Source: Misgurnus anguillicaudatus
Taxonomy: Eukaryota; Chordata; Actinopteri; Cypriniformes; Cobitidae
Direction of reading: 5' to 3'
DNA: 64,000 bases
Assembly: GCF_027580225.2 (NCBI RefSeq)
Contig: NC_073361.2
Location: 31,878,501-31,942,500, forward strand
A program made the position numbers and the translations under genes. Positions 20,482 to 29,971 of the stretch are shown in pieces. Numbering within the stretch: position 1 is the first letter of the stretch; each line of letters starts with the position of its first letter. Under the pieces are notes generated by a model. That model searched no databases and was not told where the DNA came from. It saw nothing but the letters and a program-made list of their open reading frames with translations.

Positions 20482-20906
20482 TTGTGTTTGTGTGTTTTGT
20501 AATGATGTTGTGTTATAAAATGTTTGTGTCAGACAGTTATAAAGACTCAGAGCACTGAAGCATGTGATGATAATGCAAAGTGTTTGTCTATTTAAATAAA
20601 CTCAACACACATCAGAGCTTTATCTTCATAGAAACACATTATACAGTCTTTATTAATAACACATTGAGATTAGATGAGAAGATATCAGGAGCGTTTATGA
20701 TGTCTTGTGTGTCTCTGTGTCTTCAATAATATTGTGAAGTTCAAACATTCAGTAAATGTGTTTTACTACAGACAGACATGTGTCTTTAAATTCACTTTTA
20801 TTCTTGTGTTACATGTGTTTACACTTCTTCACAAGTCTATGATGTATGAATATTTTCTGTGATATGATGTGTTTGTGTCAGAGTCAGAGTTAGTGAAGCG
20901 TTCAGA
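20482..20906. promoter_or_regulatory. V3 promoter / J2 upstream interval
   Basis: A 425-bp interval that must hold both the minus-strand V3 promoter and any plus-strand germline J2 promoter. On the minus strand, CTTTGCAT (one change from the Ig octamer) lies at 20573-20580 with TTTATAAC motifs between it and the ATG. Nearly the same sequence lies at 39485-39906 and 57882-58298. Confidence 0.7.
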
Positions 20907-20945
20907 GGTTTTTGTACAGCTGCTCGATTTATTTCTATCACTGTG
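20907..20945 (+). promoter_or_regulatory. J2 recombination signal (23-bp spacer)
   Basis: Nonamer GGTTTTTGT 20907-20915, a 23-bp spacer 20916-20938, heptamer CACTGTG 20939-20945. Confidence 0.95.
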
Positions 20946-20983
20946 GTGGACGTTCGGCCCCGGCACGAGACTCGACGTCGGCA
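20946..20983 (+). CDS. Ig light-chain J segment, cluster 2 (J2)
   Basis: After one base it reads W-T-F-G-P-G-T-R-L-D-V-G plus one base, with donor GTAAGT at 20984. The J motif is FGPGT. The first residue is Trp, as in J3 (Tyr in J1 and J4), so rearranged chains from different clusters would differ at the end of CDR3. It splices in phase 1 to C2, 1.2 kb downstream. Confidence 0.94.
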
Positions 20984-22207
20984 GTAAGTACAAAAATTAT
21001 AAAATAAAATAATTTTAGATAGATTTTTTAGCATGTGGTTATATTCTGAAGCATTTATTTATCTTCTATTTATTATTTTTAATTCGTAGTAAGAGTGTTT
21101 TGAAGACTGCATGTAATTCAGTGCAATAAACATAATGTTGTTTAAATGCTCAATATTAAAATTATCATCATTCAGGATTAAATGTGTTAGTTTTCCAGAA
21201 AAAAAGTAAAAATAATAGGAATTAATCATTTGTAATTTCTCACATGGAAAATTAAAGCAAGACAGTTTTTTGATAGAAAGATTCATGCACAGAGGTCATT
21301 TAAAGTGTCTTATTTTTAGGTGTTTAATTTTTATAGTTAAAAATTAAATGTGTTATATTTTTGTAAGATTTTTTCTAGACTGAAGTCATTGTGTTTTGAG
21401 AATAAAATTTCTGAAGTTTAAATACAAATTTATTTGTCTTTATTAACATATTTTGAGATCCGGGTGTCTGACAGCGGCACTTAAATTTTTGTTGTGTGGC
21501 GCCGCAGACTCGCTTCATATAAACACGTGTTAAAAGAAGACATCTTGAGACTCTGTTACTGACCAAATAAATTCAGTATTAATTTTAAAGTGAACTTCAT
21601 AAATAACTACAAGCACTGACAAGAAATTTTGGTATTTTGACATTTTTATGTGTTTGCGAGACGCTTTAATATGAAGTGATCTACAATGCAAGACATTGTA
21701 CAGATTTTGGGAATCAAACCCATGACCTTGTTGTTACTACACTTAAGTCACAGAAAACAAATATTCATATAAAATATTGTTTTATTATTACTGTGTTCGT
21801 ATTATAATAAGTGTAGTGCATTAACAGAGTAAATGATATTAATTGATGATATGATATTAAAGGGACACAAGGCAGCATTTTTATGTTAATAAATCATCTT
21901 CGTAAGTCGGTATATGGTTAAATGACTCATTACATGAAGAATGAAGACTCTCTCGCCCGCCCCTACCGTCTGTAGGAAGAATACCCCACTTGCAAGTTCG
22001 CTGTATCCGACCCGGTGTCCTTCCGTCTTGTAAAGTCTCAGATATAGAAAGCATTTACTCCCAGACACTAGGGGGAGCTAGTAGAGAAATAATACTCAGA
22101 CTTGCCTGGTGTGCCTTTAAACTCAAAAACAGAATATATATTTTATGGATTTATTTGATTTCTTTTGAATCTCTTGATCTTTTTCTCTGTGTATCTGTGT
22201 ATGTCAG
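20984..22207 (+). other. J2-C2 intron with conserved block
   Basis: Intron between donor GTAAGT and the acceptor at 22205-22207. The stretch 21451-21580 is well conserved in all four J-C introns and here contains CTGACAGCGG, TTGTGTGGCG and an E-box CACGTG at about 21525. A different sequence at 21857-22120 is present only in this intron, suggesting a small insertion. No gene. Confidence 0.6.
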
Positions 22208-22527
22208 GTGTGTCTGCTCCTAAAGTGATCGTCCTGCCGCCGTCCAGTGAAGAGATTTCCAGCAAGAAGACAGCAACAGTGATGTGTGTGGCCAGCAATG
22301 GTTTCCCTTCAGACTGGAGTCTGAGCTGGAAAGTGAATGGGAAGATGTCAGGATCTCAGGAGAACAGAGCTGGAGTCCTACAGAAAGACGGCGGTCTGTA
22401 CAGCTGGAGCAGCAGTCTGACTCTCACTGAACAAGAATGGATCAACAGAGACTCAGTGATCTGTGAGATCAGTCGGGAAGGTCAGACAGTCACTGGAGAA
22501 GTGAAGAAAGATCTGTGTTCTCAGTAG
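22208..22527 (+). CDS. Ig light-chain constant exon, cluster 2 (C2)
   Basis: Starts S-V-S-A-P-K-V after a phase-1 acceptor and ends L-C-S-Q-stop (22525-22527). The canonical C-domain Cys pair, the Trp in LSWKV and the terminal inter-chain Cys are all present. From CCTAAAG onward the exon is the same as C1 and C3 by eye. Differences are confined to the first few codons (SAP against SRP or TRP) and the last codon (Gln against Glu). Poly(A) signal AATAAA at 22612-22617. Confidence 0.96.
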
Positions 22528-22617
22528 ATCCTCTCTTCTTCTCATCTCTTCTTCTCATTCATGTCTCACATCAACACTCTGTGTCTCTGCTTTATTCATT
22601 CTGTCTGCTTTAATAAA

Positions 22618-23051
22618 GAAATATTAAATATTGCTTCTTTGTCTTGTGATTTCTTTTGAATTTGAACAATGAGTATATTGATCATTGGCTCGTGTGTTTG
22701 TTTCTAAATAAACTTCACTCAATGAAGCATGAAGACATCTGCAGATGTAGTTTATATTTATCTTTCAAACTCTTGTGTATGAACATCTGCTCTGTTCTGA
22801 GAGGAACTGAATCTCTTCATCCTGAAGATACAAATATGAGTTGAACTCTCAGTTTCACTCTTTAACTCTTTATTCTCTGAAATGAGACGCTGATGAGTTT
22901 AACTGATGGATGAAGAAATGAGCTTTGAACAGATTCAACACTTCACAATGAGTCTGATCTCAGAAGTCAGATTAATATATTGAATATTTAGAGAAAATCA
23001 AATGAAGAAATGTTTTTAACCTGCACTTCAACATTCAAGATTTATTTCTCA
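22618..23051. other. C2 3' flank with double E-box
   Basis: Closely matches the flanks of C1 and C4. It carries CATCTGCAGATG at 22736-22747. It is cut at 23060 by a hAT insertion and resumes at 24659. No gene. Confidence 0.55.
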
Positions 23052-23059
23052 CATCCACA

Positions 23060-24658
23060 CAGGCACGTGCACACATAGACATCAAAGGGGGCTTGAGCAC
23101 CTGCCCTTTTATTCCTGGAGAGAAAGTGCCCTTTTTTTCTGGGGTGCTTTTTAAAAAAAAGAATAATATGATCTTTATTCATATAACAACTGATGTATGT
23201 CTGTTTCTTTTGTTTTTTACTTGTTGCTTATTTAATTTAACATGAATTTATTCAGGAATCATTTAAATGAGATTTAAACTCTTACATAAAGAAAAATAGC
23301 GCTATTTGTGGCACACAAACGGTTAACAGATGAGTCCCGCCTCCAAAATTCACATCGCTAATATGATTGGCTTTACCTTTCCTTAGTCCCGCCTCTCTAA
23401 CGTACTTTGCTTTATGACTGGCTTGTCTACACTCCTGCTGCATCATTTGCGCTTCAAGCGCCAAAGCTCAGCCTGTCTGAACGAGACGCGATGTTCATGA
23501 TTATGCAGGCAGCTACCGGTAAGTGTGTGAGGAAGAAAGCATTCTTATATTAACAGTTCTATGCACAAAATATGGGACACGTTGTTACACATAACGATTT
23601 AGGGACATTGTTTTCCATGGCAATCTCATATTAAGCTGAAGAGTTGCAAACTTGTAACAGTGTAGTGTATGTAGTTTAAACAGACTGCTCATAAAAAAAG
23701 CACAAACAATAAAATAATTGCTAACTGCAGTAGTAAGCTTTTTTGTTTGCGTTTTTTGTAATGTCTGTTAAATAAGTATAATGTGTTATACTGGAGTGCT
23801 GGAGTAGATTGGGAAGAAATCTGATGGTTCAGTATTTTACTTGCCCAAAGTAAAATATAAAATACAAATAAAATAGGCCTAATCTATATTTTGTTGTTTC
23901 TGACATGTGTAACCCTAATAAATATGAAACCTAAGATTAAAGGTGCCATATGATGTGTTGTCATAATATGTTAAATTGTTCTTTGACAATTACATAGAAG
24001 GTATGTTGCTTTATTAAGTGCAAAAATTATCCAGAAACGTTTTTACATGTCTATTTACAACCCTAGAATTTGTCAATTTATTTAAATGGTCTATTTTTGC
24101 CCTATTTGAAAGGGTCATGAATAATAATGTTGAGCTCTGCTCTGATTGCTCTGCTCTGAGGCTCATGCCAGAAGCTCACATTAGTAAACAGACGTTATAT
24201 TTTGAGCCCTTATCAGACAAAAATACATTTTGAGTAACAACTAACAACTAATCAGCTAAACGCTAGCATATGATATAGCATTTATTGGCATGTAGCGCTA
24301 ACTCAGCAGTCACAACTCTGTTATTAGCATTTTAACAAATTTGTAATTAATGTGTAATTTAATGTTTTTTTAAAAACATGCACATTGTGTAATGGCTTCC
24401 TTTGCTAAACCTAGACTACTAAGGAGACCATGGTGTCTGTTAAACTGATTATTTTGTAGACATCTTTTGAAAATTAAACAATTGCGTGAGTTTGAGGAAG
24501 ATAAAATTAATTAACTTTTTTAATATTTTTTTAAAAAGGAAGTCAGAATTGTGTTAATATATATACTTTTTGTAAAAAAAAAAAAAAAACATAATTATGA
24601 AAGGTGCCCTTTATTTCACTTGAGCCCCTGCCCCTCAAAATGTCTGTGCACGTCCCTG
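23060..24658. mobile_element. hAT-type element between C2 and V4
   Basis: Inverted ends CAGGCACGTGCACA...TGTGCACGTCCCTG, flanked by the 8-bp direct repeat CATCCACA (23052-23059 and 24659-24666). It is 1.6 kb with no transposase frame. It is absent from the matching places after C1 and C4, so it inserted after the clusters separated. Confidence 0.88.
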
Positions 24659-24666
24659 CATCCACA

Positions 24667-25473
24667 GATATATAAATACACAACTATAGCAGTGAAATCT
24701 GACAAACTCTCTGTACGTCATTCAGTTTGTCACCATGTTAATTCCAAACTGAGGTTGTGAGTGATGGACGTCCAGAGCGTGCGTTTTAAACCTGTTGTTT
24801 TGTACCAGGATGCCGGTCATTCAGTTATGAAAACACACAAAAAACATAATTTTACTTCAGTGTTTTTCTTTAAAACACTAATATAGTCCTATAACTAAAA
24901 GTTAATCTCAAATTTGTACAAATCACAAAATACGCAAGATATGAATACATTAAACTCTTTTCTCCAGTAAGTTTGAGCACATTGAATAAACAGAAGCAGA
25001 ATTAATTTCTAACTAAATAACATTTCTACACAACTTTGGGCATTTATTTGGTGTTTTCCCTTCGCACAACAAACTATCACGTAAATAGCTTGTTATGAAG
25101 TCAATCACACGTTATTAGATGTTCATGTAATGGAGAAATAATGCATGGGTCAAACTCTTATGACCTATACAAACTAGAGATGTATACTTACTGTAATTGT
25201 TATCATAAAATATTGTATTGTATTATATTGATGTTCAATTAAAAAAAGGAAACATGCTTACTACATGAGAAATTATTCAACAAATTAGGTCATATATTGC
25301 TTCTAATTTTAACAATCCAGTTTTTTCTGACGTTGTTTGTTCTGTGGAAATTTGTTAAAAAGTTTTGTATTTGACCAGCATCCTGATACAAAACAATAGT
25401 TTTAAATCGCATGCTCTGGATGTCCATCCCTCACAGCCTCGATTTGGAATCAACATGACAGTGGACTGAATAA
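24667..25473. other. V4 downstream flank
   Basis: Aligns with 60410-61150 before V8, and its first bases align with the flank before V1. It is AT-rich with no gene. Confidence 0.6.
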
Positions 25474-25521
25474 GTGTGTGTGTGTGTGTGTGTGTGCGTG
25501 TGTGTGCGTGTGTGTGTGTGC
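25474..25521. repeat. TG microsatellite beside V4 RSS
   Basis: A (TG)n run with a few CG steps, followed by the shared CAGCTGCAGTATCTGTCAG stretch. Confidence 0.93.
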
Positions 25522-25568
25522 GCAGCTGCAGTATCTGTCAGGTGTATCTGTGCAGTCTGACTGAAGGA

Positions 25569-25596
25569 GGTTTTTGTACGACTCTTTATCACTGTG
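25569..25596 (-). promoter_or_regulatory. V4 recombination signal (12-bp spacer)
   Basis: Plus strand: nonamer GGTTTTTGT 25569-25577, a 12-bp spacer 25578-25589, heptamer CACTGTG 25590-25596. Confidence 0.95.
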
Positions 25597-26045
25597 TGAA
25601 CACATAGCTACCACTGATATAGTGTTCACTCATACAGTAATAATCTCCTGCATCTTCAGTCTGAACTCCACTGATGCTCAGAGTAAAATCTGTACCATAA
25701 TTTGCTCCGCTGCCACTGAATCTCTGTGAAGTGTCACCATGACGAGTAGTTATATCATAAATGAGGAGTTTAGGAGCTTCTCCAGGTTTCTGCTGATACC
25801 AAGATAAACCATAGCTATCTATTCCAGTATCAGTTGTACACTTTATATTGACGGTTTGTCCAACAGAAACAGATTGAGCTTTACTCTGAGTTACAGTAAC
25901 TCCTCTGGATTCTGTTGAGAAGAAAACAAATTTGTTCAAAGAAAACTAAGATTTAAAATATTTTCTAAACAAATAAAGATGAATTTCTGTTACCTTGAAT
26001 AAAACCTCCAAGAATCCAGATGAAGGTGATGATGAAGAGATTCAT
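25597..26045 (-). CDS. Ig light-chain V segment V4 (Vb type)
   Basis: Leader exon 25994-26045 (MNLFIITFIWILGGFIQ) and V exon 25597-25911 (315 bp), open. The domain reads Cys25, CDR1 around GIDSYG, Trp38, LLIYDITTRHGD at CDR2, RFSGSGANYGTDF, Cys93 and CDR3 MSEHYISGSYVF. It lies 3 kb after C2 in opposite orientation. Joining it to J2 would invert the J2-C2 block and yield a V4-J2-C2 gene on the minus strand. It is most similar to V8 (same CDR2 and CDR3). The in-frame ATG in the leader intron (giving MNKFVFF...) is not a credible start. Confidence 0.93.
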
Positions 26046-26875
26046 TTTGTGTATTTGTTGTTTTTCCAGCACTGTGTTATAAAGTCAGACTGTTATTAAC
26101 ACACAGAGCACTGAAGCGTGTGATGAGATGTAAAGTAGTGATCAGACTTTACTAAACCTCTTGAGATCATCATGGTCATGATAACTAGATGTGCTGTAGC
26201 CCCCCCTTCTGACAACATTGAGAATTTAATATAATATCATCAAATGTGATCAAATATATGAGTAGCTTGTGTACATTTTTATATATCAGACGAGGTGAGA
26301 TCAAGTTCAGGATTTGATCAGAAGTTTTATATTGTTTTATTTAATCAAAAAGGTGCACTTTTGTCAAATCAACATATATTTTTGTTTTTATGTTATTTAA
26401 ACAAGTTGAAATTGTTTAACTTTTTTTAAGTAATCTCAACCCTTAACTTATTAAAGGACATAACTTAAAATAGTGTGTTAAATTGACTTGCAAAACCAAG
26501 TTGTTTTAACTTCATGCTGCATTTTTTACAGTGAGTTAGTAAATAATTGTTGTGAACTTGTTTAATTAATCCAAAAGTCCTTTACAACATCACCACAAAA
26601 CATCACCTGTCTCATACGGCAAAAAATACATTTCTCTGGAACAAAATATGATTTAAATATATATTAAATACATTTTGTTGAAATTAAAGCTTAATTGAAT
26701 ATATTTTTGAATTTGATAATATATTTAGTTTTAACATTCTTATATTAACATATTTCAAAATGAATTTCAGGGACAATAAATTCATTTCTAATTTTACAGT
26801 GGATGTGGCAAAAAAAAAGGTTTTTGTCCAAAATATTAGACTATAAAATGTACAAGTATAAAATATTCAATGTTA
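26046..26875. other. V4 promoter and upstream spacer, first part
   Basis: Vb-type promoter region followed by the shared AT-rich spacer, interrupted at 26876 by transposon copy B. No coding sequence. Confidence 0.6.
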
Positions 26876-27376
26876 TACAACAGTTCTTTCTGGTTCTCGA
26901 ATCTGATTGGCTAAGAGCTTTACGATATTGTACTGATATCGGCACTGTAACCTCTTCACCTTTCGTATTATTCCGCCACCTAGTGAATGGAGGTCCTAAG
27001 CAGGCTCATCTCTGAATGGAAAAACACAGACGCGCTGTGTGAATCACTCTCCGTTTGTGTGTCTCATTAGTTTACTAGCTCATAAATCAGTCTGTGAATC
27101 CCCAATCAGAAGTATTATTCCGTCAAAGATCAGCGCTCTTGTATGTTACGGTAAAGTTAATGGGAGAAATGTCTTGTCACATCGTGTGGACGATTAACAC
27201 TTGGAAAGAGGAATATAAACACTCGTTTTTTTCTGGAGCTATATCTCTTATCAGAACGCGAAAACACCGTGGAACTGCAGGTAAGCCCCGCAGCTTTTAA
27301 ATGTGGACATTGATCATTTACTTTATCGTGACGTGACTATTAAAACATGTTATGAGATATCGCCACTGGTATATTT

Positions 27377-28388
27377 GAAGAGTTTGGTTCCAAAACGCAA
27401 TAAATCCATTTTGACAAATTTTGGTAAAAACGTGTTTTCTATACCAAGAAAGTGACAAGATGAAAACAACTATTTTCTGTTACAAACTTTCACACAGCAT
27501 CTTTAGGTTATAAAAACATAAAAAATTCAAATCCATAAGTTGATTTTCAAAGATTTATTATAAAAACGGATTATTTTTTCCACAAAATGCAATAAATCCA
27601 TGACAAGTTTTTATTCAAAATGCTATAAATCTATTGAATCAATAGCCTATATAAATGTGCATTCATCTTTGCCATGTTATATTCATTTAGTTGACTAATT
27701 GTACACACTAATTAAAAATATAAACATTAATGTTATTAATCAAAACACTTACTTTGTCATATTAAGAACCCTGTCATTGCGGTTACTTGACGTCTTCGCT
27801 TAACGTCTTTCACAGCGATCGACTGTAAAATGTTTTTGGTCCTGCTCGATTTTCGTTGACTTTGAGTAAAATAATGGAAAGTTTTTCATAAGATCCTCTG
27901 GGGTCAATGTGTTAGCATGAGAAGCTTGATGCTGTCGGGAGAACAAGCACCCGTCTCCCGAGTGCCTCTCAGGGAAATTGTTAGATGCTGATGGCTTACG
28001 TTTCTTTCCCATCACAGAAAACCATCACAGGTTTAGCGATGCAATTAAAGTATTATTTTGTTTTGTTTGTTGATCACGTAGTACAAAGTAGATGAGGAAA
28101 ACCAGGACTCCGTGTACTACGCGCGTCCGCCATTGTTTGTTTACATTGCGTGAACGGTGGGCTGTAATATCAGAAATGGAGTTATTGCGTTCTGTAAAAA
28201 AGTGGGAGTGGCGTTTGTCGCATTTTGGGAAAAAAGGGAGAAAAGATGACAGAATAACACGGCGGATATTGGATTTTGCGTAAAATTAAGAATTTACTTT
28301 TAACTACTGACCTGATATAATACTGATTTTGGCAGTAACTCATTTTTTTCAAAAATGGCGTTTATTGCGTTTTGGAACCAAACTCTTC
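27377..28388. mobile_element. Nested element with 4-bp target duplication
   Basis: Inverted ends of 28 bp starting GAAGAGTTTGGTTCCAAAAC, flanked by ATTT on both sides (27373-27376 and 28389-28392). The empty site in copy A reads TATATTTATAAGC. It is 1012 bp with no transposase. A 4-bp duplication is known for Sola and Chapaev elements, and assignment is open. Confidence 0.82.
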
Positions 28389-29148
28389 ATTTATAAGCAG
28401 CATGCAAAAACATCTCTCTGACACTTATAAAAAACCGTTTTGTATAGTACTGACAAGAACAAAGTTTAATAATAATAATCGAGTGCTCGTATCACGTTAA
28501 GAATAAATGAGAAAGCAATAGTAACGTTATACATGTAGTTTTATTAACTTTTACCTCGCGCCAAAACAATAACAACACAAAAGACACTAAATATGAATTA
28601 AAAAACAAGTAATAGTTTGATCATGACACCAAATACTGCTGATTTGATCTCATTTTGACGATCATAAACAAACAAGGCCAACAGGAGAGCCAGGGTATCC
28701 CTTTCAGAAATGTAGCCCAGAGAGGGCGGTGGTCAGCGGGGCGAGTGAACACTGATGTCCGCTCATGCTTTGGTTCTCATTTGTACCGAATCTCACTAAG
28801 CAAACGTTCAAACAGGCGCTATCTTTACTAATCGACTGCAGATTTAAATATAATACAGATACATTCTCGACTGAACTAATCTTAAAACTACACTTTGTGA
28901 CCAAGAAACGGTAATATAAAGAAACGGCTTTTCCGTCCATTGAGTTGTTATGAGCTTCAAAGCAGCCGAAAGTGTTACCTGTCATTCTGGCCGCCCTCAA
29001 ATCCGTGGCGGAAGAAGTAGTTCTCAAACAAAGAGGCTTTTAAAATAACTCCGTTGTTGTTTTCTAGTTTTCGTTTTTCAAACGTGTGCCGTCGAACTGT
29101 TGTATAAAAGCAATATCGCTCTCGGAGTCGTGTGATATAGCTCTATAT

Positions 29149-29853
29149 TAGGCTTGCCGCGATGGTCGGTGAAACGGTGATAACCGGTGCTTCAGCCTCT
29201 CACCGGTTAGATCACTTGCCCACCGCGACACCGTCGTTTTGATATTTTCGTGTAATTAATTAAATCATTTAGTTTCGTTAGAGAGAGAGCAAACACTTAT
29301 AACTGAATGTGTCTGCAGACTGAATTTAGCGGAGCTGAACGCGCGGCACGTCACAGAGCCGCAGGTGTCAGATTTCATTTATTCCTGTCAGAGTGTGCGA
29401 GGCAAGCTGACCGACCAGACGAAGGCAGAAGCCGCGTGGTTACTCGTTTTTGTTATAATATACATATATGATGTTTAATATAACAGAGATCGTTTTGTTC
29501 TTGTGTTTTTCATCAAGAAAAATAATAAACCCATCATTCAAGCAGTGCTTTATGGAGAAGTAGCCGGTTGCTCTGCTTGGGACTGGCGGGTTTTGTGCGA
29601 ATTACCTGGGCACATTGACTTAAGCACTTAATTAAACCAGCTGTTGAACTCGCATTGCACGCAAATTCATACGCGATTTAACGCAGCGTAAGCAAGCACT
29701 GCATTTAAACAGTTGCGTAATTCAAAAGTGAAAGTAAAATGTGCACGTCTGCATGCGCATTTATAAGCCCCTCCCACCCGGTGAAACCGGGATCACCGGG
29801 TTTGTGACGCGCCGATTAACCGGTGAGAAAATTCTGTCACCGCGGCAACCCTA
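29149..29853. mobile_element. Nested hAT-type element in the hairpin stem
   Basis: Inverted ends TAGGCTTGCCGCGATG / TAGGGTTGCCGCGGTG, flanked by the 8-bp direct repeat CTCTATAT (29141-29148 and 29854-29861). It is 705 bp and GC-rich at the ends, with no coding frame. Confidence 0.87.
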
Positions 29854-29971
29854 CTCTATATCATCACGGCTGTGATTGCCTCCGGCACTCGGCCTGCGGC
29901 CTCGTGCCTCTGGCCTAATCACAGCCGTGATGATATAGAGCTATATCACACTCCTACTCGAGCGATATTGC

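Larger units (their letters stand above)
26876..29971. mobile_element. Hairpin-ended transposon, copy B (inverted, with two insertions)
   Basis: Opposite orientation to copies A and C. The outer end TACAACAGTTCTTTCTGG at the left is the end missing from A and C. The hairpin end ...TCGAGCGATATTGC is at the right, followed by TTAATTAAG. The uninterrupted spacer at 14770 reads AATGTTAAGTATATT, giving a TTA or TTAA target duplication. Two further elements sit inside (27377-28388 and 29149-29853). The family is not identified; TTAA targets are used by piggyBac and Kolobok elements. Confidence 0.75.

Noticed and set aside
22656..22844. 62-residue open frame after C2, also after C4 (60011-60199)
   Set aside because: It is conserved only because the whole 3' flank is duplicated. 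The C1 copy has indels in it, and no start context or domain supports it.
25589..25939. In-frame ATG in the leader intron as start of V4 (also in V2 and V8)
   Set aside because: It lacks a signal peptide and is absent from V3, V5 and V7. A proper leader exon with splice donor lies upstream in every case.
28704..29027. 107-residue open frame shared with 18061-18261 and 33212-33412
   Set aside because: The matches are the three copies of one transposon. The frames differ in strand and length, and no transposase motif is present.
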